Source: Laccaria trichodermophora (taxonomy: Eukaryota > Basidiomycota > Agaricomycetes > Agaricales > Hydnangiaceae). Taken from it: a stretch of DNA of 64,000 nucleotides. Under the pieces are notes generated by a model. It was not told the DNA's origin, ran no database searches, and saw only the letters and a program-made list of their open reading frames with translations. The DNA is taken from contig JACTVC010000020.1 in assembly GCA_018417955.1 (NCBI GenBank), positions 806,001-870,000 on the forward strand, in the 5' to 3' direction. The position numbers were made by a program, and so were the translations under genes. Below are positions 1 to 11,657 of the stretch, piece by piece (position 1 is the stretch's first letter; each line of letters begins with the position of its first letter).

Positions 1-463
1 ACTGTCAGAATCCACCGAAAAAATAAAAATAAAATAGATCCTCCCCTTCGAAAAAAAAATGCTCTTATGCTGCCCAAACCTAGAGGCTGTCCTCCTAAAA
101 ACATTGCAACCTTGCACGCCTCCAAAATAACCCATTTTTGACTTCCATTCCATCAGTGACATCATTTTCCCAAAGCTGTCAGACTGTCAGTGAGGGAGAT
201 GATGAGGAACTGATCACGAGATCTCAAGAGTCACACCCCATTGCACAAGAAAAATGAGCCAAGTAAAGCTGAGGATTCAGGAGAAGAGATGGATATGCAG
301 AGAGTAATTGGGATGAGCTTGATGAGCAGGATTTTTCTGAGAGACTGGCTCAGATGGCAATGTAGGATGCAAAAAAATTGGCTTAAAATTTTGGCACAGC
401 CAAAAAAAAACTTGTGGGAATAACATGAAAACACCATTTTTGACCAACATCATCCTGTCCAGT
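1..463. other. left flank, no gene seen
   Basis: AT-rich sequence with no convincing gene. The short open frames on both strands have low-complexity translations and no splice context. It is the left flank of the hAT element, and its last 8 bases (456-463) are that element's target-site copy. Confidence 0.5.
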
Positions 464-635
464 TAGTGTTGCCGCGGTTTGGTCAGGTCTGGTTACAGTC
501 TAGTTTTGCTGGTTTAGGTAATGAATTGATGGCTAATCCAAATCAAACTGGGTAATGAGGTTCAGTTTCACCATAATGCTGGTTCAAACCAGTAAACCAT
601 CAGTTTCAAGCCTAATATGGAAAGCAAGGTGTTAT

Positions 636-3600
636 CTACTCTACAGTTGCCAGTAAGGACTTAATATACACATTAACATCCTCCGGAACGGCATTCTCTC
701 CATCTTGGATGGACTTAATGAACTCCAGGACATCTTCTTGAGATGTTCCCTGGGTGAAATCTAAGGATTGACCGGATTTTAGAGAAAACTTTAGCATCTG
801 CAGCATTTCCATCAAGTCCTCGCCAATTCGGTTTCGATGATGGGTCATGGTCTCCTTTGCAGATGAAAACACTCTTTCACATGGAACAGCAGACCCTTGG
901 ATTGCTAGATAGTCCAAGGCTGCCAGGAAAAGAGTAGGATAATGAAGTTGATTTTCCTATATGTATCTCAATACGGTGATACCTAAAAAAGGAGGGAAAG
1001 CGAAAACACACCTGCCAATACATGAGATTGCTTGTTCCTGTTGACGAGTCATTGAGGTAACAATTGATTTCGTCATCCAGGGAACTGTTCCTGTGTGCAT
1101 CGCGCCTTGACAAGCCCAAAATGTCGTCTGCTGTCCAGTGAGCCAATGAACCTTGAATTGAGCAGCCCTGGATGGCTCGCGATCGAAGAGGGGTATAATC
1201 AGTAGCACACAATGCTGGTGCCGGTTCCGGTGGGTTGGTTGGTGTGATGGGTGCACCTGACTGGGGTGATGTAGCAGTGTGCCTCTGGTAATAAGGAAGA
1301 AGCTAGACGTAGCAGATATCTCTTAGTTTAATGGTAGCACTGCATTCAATTAATGATGCACTGTCTGCTGGATAAGATTTTTGACTTGACTGTGCTGAGA
1401 GCTTTCGACGTGACTAAGTTTCATCGATGGATTCAAAACTTTCAAAATTGGTGTGAGAGTTTAGTAGATCATCTGAGGTATAATAAGGAAGCTCAACTCA
1501 CACATGGAGATCATGTACGCAGGGACGAGCTCAGCCCGATTGTGATATGCATCAAGCTTATCAATCCCAGCCTGAATAATATCAAAGTATGGCTCATCCA
1601 TACTTTCCTGCAGCTCATTCCACACAGAAACCATCGTGTCAAAGGCCGGCAACACATTACATAAAGTAGGAGTCTTTTCTGCAGAAAGCTTTTGTTGAAA
1701 CGCTTCTGGCACCTTTCAGCATGTCAGAATAAAGCCAGATAAAAGCAGTTTTGCAGCTCACCATGAGAATTTCCCATGCAGCTGCAAGTCCATCCCATTC
1801 TTCAGATGAGAGTTTAAACTTCTCCAAGTCCTGAAACTCTCCAGATGAGCAAATGTCGTCCAGAGGCTACAAAAATGTAAGAGAAATGATCAAGTGGTCA
1901 AAAGTGAATTAAATCACATACTTTTTCTAGATGCAATGCCTGTTCAATCATGTATAGAGTTGAGGACCAGTGAGTATCAACATCATGTATAGAGTTGAGG
2001 ACCAGCGAGTATCAACATCACGTAAAAGCTGAAGATCAAGGTCATATTTTTCACAGATCTCTGAGAAGTGCTGGCGGCAGAGCAACAAAGCCTGCACCTA
2101 TGATATTGTAATTAGGTCAATTTGGAGAGCTGACAAATAATACATACTGCCTGAACTAGTGCATGGAGAGTGCTGATTGGGTTGGTGTGATCTCCTGTAG
2201 TGGAGCCATAGTTGGATCTTGCCAGAGCGGCAATAACTGCTTTACAAGCAAGATTAACAATGTGAGGAAAACATCTTAAATTGATCAGCTTGTTAAATAT
2301 CCTTGTTAAATTGACAATGATCTTACCAGATGCGATTTTTAGTGCAGTCAAATGGGATCCCACATGCACAAAGTTCACGTTCAAGGGAAACCATGAAAGT
2401 GTCATTGTTGGATGCATTATCCAATGTCACCCAGCCAATCTACCATGACCCTGTTGTGATGCAAAACTTTCATATTCATATTAACAAGTGCTTACCACAG
2501 AAGCAATGGAAAGTTGATTGATAATATAAAGAAAAGCTTGACAAAGATGTTCACCATCGTGACAGCCAGGAACACGGTGAAAGCCAATTAATTCAGCATG
2601 CAACTTAAGCTCATATTGTGGCCCTTCTGGAGTGTGTGTCACCTTCGTTTCAATCCAGTGAGCAGTGACAGCTATGAATGGTGATAGATTTGGATCTGTC
2701 CACATGTCAGTTGTTACTGAGATCTTGCCAAGTGCATCCTTCTGGAAGGGAAGAAAGATAAGCACAAAGTCAATTGTAAACAAGTATGGCATACCTTGAT
2801 CTCTTCTTCAAGGCCTTTTAAATGCTCATCCCAGATTTCCTTCACATGGTTTCGAATAGTGGTCTGATGAGGAATATCGGAATCCTTGAGATCTTGTTGA
2901 AGGAGCAAGAAGATTCGACATAGGTGAGGACTTTCGATAACATTTAATGACTACCATAGAAAAAATCATCTAATACATATCACCAGAGTAACCGAAGTCA
3001 TACCTGGTCATCCGCAATAATAAACTGTGTAATGGCATCTACAAATGCCTCATATGAGTACTCACGGATGTCCTCCAGCCTCTCCTTCAACGACATTGAT
3101 TGAGAACTGCTTTGCCCTTTGCTGGCGCAATAACTCACTACAGTGCACTTGGAAATTTCAGCCATAATCAGAATCTTGAACTGGTTACAACCATCAACCC
3201 ACTGTCCAAGATGGAACTTCATAAGGTGGGCATGAAGTGAACTGGTTCCAGTCTCGCGGATGAAGCCAAAAACTTCATAAGTGGGATCAACGGAATGTTG
3301 GTGTCTATGGCACAAACCAGTCAACAGATTATTTGCATCATAAAAAATTAGTGACTTACTCACAAAAGGCGCAAACTTGTTTCTCGTTCTCAATCTTGAA
3401 GAAGGTATGGACATCGGGAGCACCTTGCTTTCTGTTGTTTCTAGCGGTATGGGTAGGCCCACTGGGGTTGGTGGTTGAGGACTGACTTGGAGAAGGATTT
3501 GCTGTACTATGCCTGCCGGCTCGTGGAGAACCATGGCTCCTTGGTGGGGGCGAACCAGAAATAGAGTGGCTTGGGCTTGGTTCAGCAAAAGATTCCTCGC

Positions 3601-4030
3601 TTGGAGATCTAGGTGGGTGTGGATGATGCAAGAAGCCTTCACCAGGAGGTAAGCCATCAGTGGATATGAACAGATTTAAGGGACTGTCAGGAGTTGGGAC
3701 AGTAAAATCTGACCGAAAAGCATGAGCACACCAATGGTACACATAGAAAGGGGCGTTACCTTGGAGTGGCATAGGAACTTCAGAAACGCTGACCAATTGT
3801 GCTGCTTGAGGCTCACACTGATCAGTCAAAGTAGCTACAACAATAAGTGTTTGGTCAGTCCTGTTTCTTGAAAGACAGAGTAGATGAAATGCACCTTGTT
3901 GGAATTGAAAACATATTTCGGCTGCTCCATTCGGATGAATGTGTGTACCTGGCACGTCTGCTGAGCCTCCTTGACCGCGACCATGCTGATTATTCTGTGA
4001 GTTGTTTGTGTTGTTAGAACGGGGTGGCAT
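636..4030 (-). CDS. hAT transposase (BED finger, hAT dimerisation), intron-split
   Basis: The gene reads right to left. The first exon (about 4030-3356) starts MPPRSNNTNN and is Ser/Pro-rich; it ends in a CAFC zinc-ligand pair. The following exon (upstream of about 3300) supplies HAHLMKFH, so the BED-type finger is split by an intron. Further segments are at 2908-2714, then 2792-2481 with the TTDMWTD block that carries the first catalytic Asp of the RNase H-like fold, then pieces at 2417-2112 and 1712-1461. The last exon (917-636) holds CERVFSSAK and the hAT family dimerisation domain. Exact introns were not all resolved and I could not tell whether every exon is intact. It acts in the nucleus, cutting and pasting the element by its terminal repeats. 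The call is safe at family level. Confidence 0.8.
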
Positions 4031-4437
4031 ACTTCTGGGGCAACTTCATGTCAAAGAGGGTTTTTATTAAGAATCTGTTTCCAATACAATGCGGAACACA
4101 TGATGTCTCAATCCCTTTCCTACAAACATTCTATTAATTTATTTGAAACAGAAAACAACCTCCATGGAAAGCAGCCTGCAGCGTGTTGGCATGTACTGAT
4201 CACAGGGAAAATAGGAAAGAGAGGATGTATCAAGGTATGGAAGAGGGTACAAGAAATCATTTCACATTAACTGCAGCGAAACGACAAAGGTGTGTTGTTT
4301 CAATTCCAGCAGGCAGTGGAAATGACAGACAACTCACCTATGCCTGCCGTGAGCCATGCTCTATGTACCTAACATATCACACTTCTCCCTAATCGTCACA
4401 TTGCTTGGCTGAAGAACGCGGAAAGTCATCCTTGGTT

Positions 4438-4830
4438 TCAAATGATAAGGGTGTGGTCTACAGGCATAGGAGAGTGTTGTGGCGGTGTGGCACTGGGCTG
4501 AGGAGGTCCAACTGCTTGCTGACCTGGTGGTGGATAATTTTGAAAGGTGAGTGGGGAACGTGAGTGGTTGTTATGAGACAGGGGCGTTGGAGATTGAGAT
4601 TGAGGCTGTTTGAAGGAGTGTTGATGTCCCCCGTTTTGTGGGTCATCTGAAGTGGGGTGTTGCTGGGGGGGAGAATGTTGCAGAAGTAGGCTGTGACGTT
4701 CGTGATGGGATAGGTAAGTGTAGTCACGATTGTGGGGAGTCTGGATGAAAGTGTACCTCAGCTTTGAGTTGTGGACCAATGCGATGATTTTGCCTGCATA
4801 GGAGGGACAAAATTGGGAAGGAATGCACAA
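4438..4830 (-). CDS. possible accessory Pro/Gln/His-rich ORF inside the hAT element
   Basis: A 130-residue open frame rich in Pro, Gln, His and Ser lies between the transposase start and the right terminal repeat, same strand. It could be an accessory protein, an upstream exon of the transposase, or chance low-complexity sequence. No domain is recognisable and no neighbouring signal decides between these. Confidence 0.2.
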   Translation of the reverse strand: MCIPSQFCPSYAGKIIALVHNSKLRYTFIQTPHNRDYTYLSHHERHSLLLQHSPPQQHPTSDDPQNGGHQHSFKQPQSQSPTPLSHNNHSRSPLTFQNYPPPGQQAVGPPQPSATPPQHSPMPVDHTLII

Positions 4831-5217
4831 GGCAGAGAGTTGCAGAAGGACTGACAGTGAAGAATATCATGAAAGAGGTGTAACTTTAGGGCCAGGCTTT
4901 TCGCAAGTTGCAGTATGGAGACTCCTCGGCGCTACAATGCTCAGCAAGGTCACTGTGGGAGCAAAGTGGCATTGAGGAGGCCTCAACGCAAGGGTGTTAT
5001 CTATGATGAGATCAACTGTGATGGCGTGACCCTCTGCTTACCATCTACTTCTGAATTAGGACTCAAACTGTTGGCGTGACCAATTCAAGCTGGCGAAAAC
5101 TGGTTTTTCATGTAACTAAACCACATTAAGCGAGAAACTGGTGGTCTGGTTATAATGGTTTATTTTTGGTTTGGTTTATTGGTTCAACTGGAACCAAGCC
5201 AAACCACGGCAACACTA

Positions 5218-6931
5218 TCTCCAGTTTCAGATCTGTCATCAGATTTCCGTCAAAAAATCTGGTTCCTGAGATACTCAATTTGTTGACTTTATAAGGTAGA
5301 CGACTTTCATAATCGACAAACATCACGTGCCATTACTTTACTGTTACATCTTGATCAAATCGGGTAATAAAACGACTGAGAAACAATTTGAGCTCTTCCT
5401 AGTTGATTTTTAATGCAATACAGACCTAGTTTAGATAGACCTACTTAACGTCAACCCCTCTGCAAAAAACTGAGCAATTTGGAGAAAAACTGACTGAGCC
5501 TATGCATTTTCAAAATTGACACATGATACAACAGTGCCAGATCAGATAACTAGAAACAAGAAACATTGTGCAACATGGGAGCAAAGAAGTGGGTTTGAAC
5601 AAATCCCTTATTTCCCAGTTCCCTCATGAAATTTTATCTGGGAGAACACAATGCCCCTTGTATTTATGTGCTCAGGTGCTGCTGCCATGCTGCCTACTGA
5701 CCATTTAAGCCTATAAGCCTCTCTCATATGCACCCATGAATTGTCAGGACCTCACTGCGAGTATGAGGTGGACAACAATGCTTTTGGAGACATGGCGCAA
5801 CAGCAAAGGGGCTTAATTAGTTGTATACTAATGGTGTTGACCATATTTTTCTATCTCCTCTACCAAAACTGAACTTTGTACCAATTTTTTTACTGATTCA
5901 CATGTCCAGGATATTTATCTACAAAAGCTAGGTTCTTATGGTACAATAGGACCCCTAGAATTATACATATAGTTGAATTTTGTGAAACATTACCCTTTTC
6001 AGCCTCTGTCACATTGGTCACATGACGTTTGTCATTTATGAAAGTCATCTACCTTAGTTGTCCGCAACTGTAGAGAAATCAGGGAAGGGGAACTCTGCAC
6101 AAGGCTGTGCATCCTGCAAGACCAGGCCACGTGCTAGAGACAGGACGTCATGACTGTCTCCGTAATCATGACATTTGGCATCCTGACAGGCTGGATGACA
6201 GGCATGAGGACGACTATTACAATTAAACCACTCCGACCCAGATTTTGATGTTTTAAAATGGGCATCATGATTTCTTCGAGATGAGATGGAGTTTCTCCTC
6301 TGGGAGAGTATTTTTAAAGATTCATTAGGTCTAGCAACTCACTGACTATCTAGTTGATAGGCTGAGAAGTTGTAGACCACTCTGTGGAAAGGCTACAACA
6401 TCAAAAAATATCATTCCTTTTGATATGACAGCCAACTGAGGCTGGCGAAGAACCGCAATGCTGCCCCTCTGTGAAACATGTCGATTGATAAACAATAGCT
6501 AATCAGATGCGTCTAATTTGCCTCCACCCCCTTCTCCTCAGGTGGGCAACTAGGCGGGCTTTTCTTGTCACTTTTTTTAGACAGCCCGCTTGCCTCGGTT
6601 AACCCGCTGCCGCTGCCATTACTAGTATCTCCTCTTGCATCAGACGGCGTGGAAGATGTTGACTGAATGCTATTTCGCAGGATTGCTTTCGTGGATCGGT
6701 CTATGATCTCTTTTGGGTCCTCTGCTCATCATGGCTATACCATATATACACATTTTAAACCCTTGATACATACCGATAAGCCATAATCCATCCACGTACC
6801 ATCCAATCACCTTGTAGCCTGCTTCGATCACGATCGTCTATAAGATTTGATGATGGCCTTATAAAGTTGATTCATGATCAATGATCTCGTAGCTGCGGCC
6901 AGCTTTAATCCTTCTTGATGCATCTCCAACT
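5218..6931. other. 1.7-kb stretch between hAT and Copia elements, no gene seen
   Basis: No long open frame, no recognisable domain and no clear repeat ends were found. It begins with the right target-site copy of the hAT element and ends with the CAACT target copy of the Copia element (6927-6931). It may be ordinary intergenic or decayed repeat sequence. Confidence 0.4.
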
Positions 6932-7833
6932 TGTTGGAGCAGCAAGTATGAGGGGTAGTGGTTAAGTGAGAAGGTTATGAATTCAGGGACTCTCAGTCCC
7001 CCTTATATACTACAAACATATGTAACTACTCGTGCCCAAAAAAAGTAACGGGCAACATTGAAATAGCTTGTTCTCACTCAAATCAGCACCAAATGACTCC
7101 AAATAAGTTGTAGACATAGAAATTAGGTCCACCAGGTCTTGAATCTGAGGGCAGAAAATTACCAAATAAGGAAATATCATAGATATTGTCTCTACAGTAG
7201 ATGTTGCAGAACACAAGCATGCCAGGAGATTTTTTGTAGCAAAATTTATGTACACCACTCAAAAGGGGTTGAAAGATAGAGTAGAATCCATCCTTGGTTC
7301 ATGCAATTTGGTCAAGATTTGAGCTCACAATTGCCTCTTGAAAGTGGGGCTCTGAAGGCAATTTTGGTGATTTCAGGCAATTTTCCCTAATTTTCACAGG
7401 TTTGAGGAGACAATTGTAAGCTCAAATCTTGACCAAATTGCATGAACCAAAGATGGATTCTACTCTATTTTTCAACCCCTTTTGAGTGGTGTACATAAAT
7501 TTTGCTACAAAAAATCTCCTAGCATGCTTGTGTTCTGCAACATCTACTGTAGAGACAATATCTATGATATTTCCTTATTTGGTAATTTTCTGCCCTCAGA
7601 TTCAAGACCTGGTGGACCTAATTTCTATGTCTACAATTTATTTGGAGTCATTTGGTGCTGATGTGAGTGAGAACAAGCTATTTCAATGTTGCCCATTACT
7701 TTTTTTGGGCAGGAGTAGAATGTACTACAAATTACTACATACAACGTGAACGTGCTTCATAAGGCGAGTGCGTGCGCGAAGCGTGCATGGCATTGGCGTA
7801 CTGGAGTTGCCAGTCTGCCTCGGCTATTCAACA
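6932..7833 (-). repeat. 3' LTR of the Copia element, split by a foldback insertion
   Basis: The LTR matches the right copy over 213 bp once the insertion 7029-7715 and one TA copy are removed. There are eight mismatches to its partner (about 3.8%), all CpG against TpG or CpA. It starts with TG and ends with CA. The last few bases overlap the stop end of the polyprotein frame. Confidence 0.95.
7029..7715. mobile_element. foldback MITE with TA target duplication inside the Copia LTR
   Basis: 687 bp, almost wholly two inverted arms of about 310 bp (roughly 7029-7340 and 7402-7715) around a loop of about 60 bp. Ends read CTCGTGCCCAAAAAAAGTAA on the left and the complement of CTCCTGCCCAAAAAAAGTAA on the right. 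The intact partner LTR reads AACTAGAATG at this place; here TA is duplicated (7027-7028 and 7716-7717). TA duplication and GCCC-AAAAAAGT-type ends fit a non-autonomous Tc1/mariner-like element. Arms differ by only a few bases. Each arm carries the same 68-codon open frame, a shadow of the duplication and not a gene. Confidence 0.9.
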
Positions 7834-10800
7834 CTCCCCCTCAACTCCGCATTTAAGCCAATGCAAGAATTAAATCTCTCGTGGGCTGGGCGCAGTAGCG
7901 CTTTAGTAAATACATCGGCTAAATTGTCTTCTGATGCGCAGTGTTCTATTATGATAGAGTTGTCACCAAGCTGTTCACATACGAAATGATGTTGAATATC
8001 AATATGCTTTGATTTTGAATGTGATCCTTGATTTTTTGAGAAATCAATTGCAGATTGATTGTCGATGTTCAATAGTGTAGGTTTATTTTGCAATAAACCA
8101 ATTTCCGTGAGTAAAGTTCGAAGCCATATTGCTTCACGGGTAGCTAGGCTGGCAGCCATATATTCTGCCTCCATCGTAGATACTGCAACGGTGTGCTGTT
8201 TGCGTGATGCCCATGAAATGGGCGCATTCCTGAATAAGAAAATGTATCCTGATATAGATTTGCAATCGAGATCACTATTTCCCCAATCAGCGTCGGAATA
8301 CCCTTCTAAACTTGGAATAGAGTTTCCACCGCCATACGTTATCCTGTAGTTGCGTGTTCCGTTTAAGTATCTAAACACACGCTTGATTGCACTCCAGTGT
8401 GCAGGGCCCGGATTGCTCATGAATTGACTAAGGTGCTGGACTGCATAAGCAATGTCCGGCCATGTGCCAATTGCTGCATACATTAGCGAGCCAATTGCCA
8501 CTGCATACTGTGGAATTTCGTGATGTTCTCCTTTGGGAGTTTTAGTCAATTTGACATTCGGATCGAGTGGCATTTTGACAGGTGTGGATTTGGACATTCC
8601 GAATCTGTCCAAGATTCTTCCCACATACTGACTTTGTGTTAAATGTATTGTGCCCTTCTTGAGATCCCTTTGAACTTCAAATCCCACTATTTGTTTGAGT
8701 TCTCCAAGATCCAAGATATCAAATTTTTGGCCGAATTCTCCTTTGAATTCTGCCATGGCTTCAACATCTGAAGCTAAAATTAACATGTCATCAACGTGAA
8801 CTCCGATGATGACAATGTTGTTCCTGATGTGCCTAATATAGACACATTGATCTGAGAATAGCTGTGTGAAACCGAGTTGAATGAAAGTTCTGTTTAATTT
8901 TTCATTCCACACGTGTCCGGACTGTCGTAGTCCATAGAGTGTTCTCTGTAATAATAATACTGAGTCTGTGCCATCCTCATATCCGGGGATTTGCCTCATG
9001 TATATTTGTTCTTTGAGTTCACCATTTAGGTAGGCTCCCACGACGTCAACAACGTGGGCAACTAATCCGTAAGTGGCAGCGATGGCTAATAATAGCTGTA
9101 AAGTATCGAGGCACATCACTGGTGCGAAAGTCTCAAAGAAATCGATTCTGGGGATCTGTGAAAATCCTTTTGCAACTAATCTTGCTTTGTGCCATTTGAT
9201 TTTGCCTTCTGCATTGCGTTTTAGGTGGAATACCCATTTACAGTTGATAGCCACTCTATCTTTAGGGATCTTAACCTTGATGTATGTCCCTAGATTTTCC
9301 AATTGATGGATTTCCGCATCCATTGCCTTTTTCCATTCAGGCCAATCTGGACAGGATCTGGCTTCTTCAACGTCTTTTGGGTCATCATCCATTTTCGGCA
9401 CTTTTTCTGTAAGCATGGCATAATCACAAGTTGTCTCCATGTCTTGCAAAAAATTAGTTTCCTCTTCTGTGAGAACTGGTACCTGATGCTGCCATTCTCG
9501 AGGACCTCTTGCTGCAGGATTATTTAAAAATCTGTAATGCAATGGTGATTTTTCGGCAATGCGTGTAGACTTTTCTCGCGTTGGGAGTGGAATCTTTGAT
9601 GGCTTTGGAGTTTCAGTGATTGTACTATTATTAGTACTGATGTTCTCATCAGGAATTTTATTGTCTGATGGGAGATTGTCCGATTGACTATTCTCCCCCT
9701 CAATCTCCATAGGATGATTGATTGGGACTTCCACGTCATCATAGTCATGTATTTCTGTGTCATCTTTTGAAAAGACAACATTGCGCGAAGTTAAAATTTG
9801 GTTGCCGTTCCAATAACGGTAACCTTTTGTGCTGTCATCAATGCCAACAAAATTAAATGGGCGGGATCTGGGATCCAATTTTCTATTTTTCTTGTCTTGT
9901 TGTAAAACCCAGCATTTGTGACCAAATTCTTGTAAATGCGCAATATTAGGTTTCTTGTTCCAGAATGCTTCGTCAGGGGTTTTATCATCCCTTAAGGCAC
10001 GTGTGGGAGAACGATTTCGGAGATAAGTAGCATATTTGACCGCTTCTGGCCAAAGATAGTAAGCAAGATGTGGATCTTGTGAATGTAACATAGCACGCAC
10101 CTCCGACACCACAGTGCGGTTGCCGCGTTCTGCAATTCCATTCTGTGAGGATGAGTATGCTGCTGTGACCTCGAGGAATATCCCATTGTCTAATAGATAT
10201 TCCCTAAATTCATCTCCAATATATTCCCCTCCACCATCAACTCTAAGTTTCTTAAGTTTCCAGCCTGTTTGTGTTTCCACAAATGCCTTGTACTGTTTAA
10301 ACTTAGATAACACCTCCAATTTCTTCTTAAGGAAATAGCGCATTGATCGGTGGGATTTCCCATCAGTGAATGTGATAAAATACTTTTCTCCCCCTATTCC
10401 GGTAGTTTGTGCAGGTCCCCAGATGTTGGATACTGTTAAATCGCCGATTTCGGCAATTTCTGTCTTTGATTCTTGTGGATACGGCATGATGTGCTGTTTT
10501 GCAAGAATGCATGCTGGACATTGTTCTGTTGCTGGAACACTTTCATCAACTTCCATACCAGTAACCATTCCCTTTGACTTCAATTGTTTAATCGAAGCCA
10601 TATTCAAATGTCCCATAATTCTATGCCATTCATCCCATGTGTGCATGTTTACTTTTGTTGAATAAGCATGGTCTTGTTTGGTTGAGACCTTGACATCCAT
10701 AAGGTACAGATTTGAGATCTTGATACCTTTTGCCATAATTGTTTGATTTGGCACCCTGAATCTCACGTCCTTGTCTGTAAATAAAACTTGTATGTTGGCA

Positions 10801-11657
10801 CTTGTAACGTGCCCAAGTGAAATGAGATTGTGCAGCGCTTTTGGGACATATAGCACATTTTTGAGAGTGATAGGATAGGCTTTCCCATTAACATTAGAGA
10901 TTAGCCTTATTGTTCCCATCCCTTCTACTGGTTGATTTCCTAGTCCCTTAACAAAATGGTTTGATGTCAGAGTATATTCACTAAAATAACTCCTTTCTGT
11001 TGAGATATGGGAAGTACACGCTGAGTCTGCTAACCATGAGTTAGCTGTAAGCGAAGCAAATGCCATTTCGGGTGTGCCATCAATTCCTGCAAAAGCGAAA
11101 TCATCAATGATTTCATTTGCATGTGCTCCCCCAAACTTTGGCTTCTTGTGATGCTTCTCGTTTGATTGATCACTAGATTTAGATCGGCAATCTGCTTGTA
11201 TATGGCTGCGTTTGCCACATCCATAGCAAATTATTTTCGAATTGTATTTCTTCTTGCCCCATTTGGCAGCTAGGGCAGTATCATCAGTGCCTTGAATCTT
11301 GAGTCTTCTGTCGTGCTCAAGGATTCTGGCAATCAACTTAGGTGCATCAGTGAGGGCAGATGTGTCAATAGATGAAATATAATTATTCCAACTATCTGGA
11401 AGTGATGTGAGTAGGATGATAGAAAATTCAGCATCCTCAATTTTCTGTCCGAGATTGTGCAATTCTTCCTGATATACTCTCAGGGTCCTGATGTGATCTT
11501 CGATGCCAGTGCCATCATCACACTTGGCTCGAAATAGCTTCCGGCGGGCAAGGACAATTCCTAATGGCCCTTGAGCTTCCAATAAGCTCTTCAATGTATC
11601 CCAAGCTTCTTTCGATGATTTTGAGCTAGCTATGTAAACCAGTAGTTTATCTGCTAC
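7824..11657 (-). CDS. Copia polyprotein, main part (gag C-part, protease, integrase, RT, RNase H)
   Basis: One uninterrupted frame of about 1280 codons. Reading from 11657 down: gag C-part; a zinc knuckle CYGCGKRSHIQADC (CX2CX4HX4C); a protease with WLADSACTSH; the integrase HHCC zinc region (HRIMGHLN ... CPACILAKQ) and its D,D,E core ending at YSSSQNGIAERGNR; reverse transcriptase with DVVGAYLNGELK, LYGLRQSGHVW and the catalytic VHVDDMLI; RNase H with GYSDADWGNSD and STMEAEYMAA. No stop or frameshift was seen. The N-terminal 70 or so codons lie at 25845-26054, separated by the Gypsy-like insertion. The true frame stays open across the restored GCTAC site, so the element was probably coding-competent when it was disrupted. 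Residues upstream of 11657 in the open frame belong to the Gypsy LTR and are not native. Confidence 0.95.
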   Translation of the reverse strand, partial: VADKLLVYIASSKSSKEAWDTLKSLLEAQGPLGIVLARRKLFRAKCDDGTGIEDHIRTLRVYQEELHNLGQKIEDAEFSIILLTSLPDSWNNYISSIDTSALTDAPKLIARILEHDRRLKIQGTDDTALAAKWGKKKYNSKIICYGCGKRSHIQADCRSKSSDQSNEKHHKKPKFGGAHANEIIDDFAFAGIDGTPEMAFASLTANSWLADSACTSHISTERSYFSEYTLTSNHFVKGLGNQPVEGMGTIRLISNVNGKAYPITLKNVLYVPKALHNLISLGHVTSANIQVLFTDKDVRFRVPNQTIMAKGIKISNLYLMDVKVSTKQDHAYSTKVNMHTWDEWHRIMGHLNMASIKQLKSKGMVTGMEVDESVPATEQCPACILAKQHIMPYPQESKTEIAEIGDLTVSNIWGPAQTTGIGGEKYFITFTDGKSHRSMRYFLKKKLEVLSKFKQYKAFVETQTGWKLKKLRVDGGGEYIGDEFREYLLDNGIFLEVTAAYSSSQNGIAERGNRTVVSEVRAMLHSQDPHLAYYLWPEAVKYATYLRNRSPTRALRDDKTPDEAFWNKKPNIAHLQEFGHKCWVLQQDKKNRKLDPRSRPFNFVGIDDSTKGYRYWNGNQILTSRNVVFSKDDTEIHDYDDVEVPINHPMEIEGENSQSDNLPSDNKIPDENISTNNSTITETPKPSKIPLPTREKSTRIAEKSPLHYRFLNNPAARGPREWQHQVPVLTEEETNFLQDMETTCDYAMLTEKVPKMDDDPKDVEEARSCPDWPEWKKAMDAEIHQLENLGTYIKVKIPKDRVAINCKWVFHLKRNAEGKIKWHKARLVAKGFSQIPRIDFFETFAPVMCLDTLQLLLAIAATYGLVAHVVDVVGAYLNGELKEQIYMRQIPGYEDGTDSVLLLQRTLYGLRQSGHVWNEKLNRTFIQLGFTQLFSDQCVYIRHIRNNIVIIGVHVDDMLILASDVEAMAEFKGEFGQKFDILDLGELKQIVGFEVQRDLKKGTIHLTQSQYVGRILDRFGMSKSTPVKMPLDPNVKLTKTPKGEHHEIPQYAVAIGSLMYAAIGTWPDIAYAVQHLSQFMSNPGPAHWSAIKRVFRYLNGTRNYRITYGGGNSIPSLEGYSDADWGNSDLDCKSISGYIFLFRNAPISWASRKQHTVAVSTMEAEYMAASLATREAIWLRTLLTEIGLLQNKPTLLNIDNQSAIDFSKNQGSHSKSKHIDIQHHFVCEQLGDNSIIIEHCASEDNLADVFTKALLRPAHERFNSCIGLNAELRGSVE

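Larger units (their letters stand above)
464..5217 (-). mobile_element. hAT superfamily DNA transposon, full-length
   Basis: Both ends carry a terminal inverted repeat starting TAGTGTTGCCG and continuing C/T-GGTTTGG; the right end is its reverse complement. The element is flanked by an 8-bp direct repeat, TGTCCAGT at 456-463 and TCTCCAGT at 5218-5225, differing at one base. An 8-bp duplication and TAG-type ends are the hAT hallmark. Inside, on the minus strand, a transposase gene is recognisable by its BED finger, an RNase H-like segment and the C-terminal dimerisation domain. Subterminal regions are rich in short TGGTTT/AAACCA words on both sides, typical of hAT transposase-binding sites. 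About 4.75 kb. Confidence 0.9.

Noticed and set aside
7010..7749. Two nearly identical 68-87 codon proteins in opposite orientation
   Set aside because: They are the two arms of the foldback element; hydrophobic composition is incidental and no start context or domain supports a gene.
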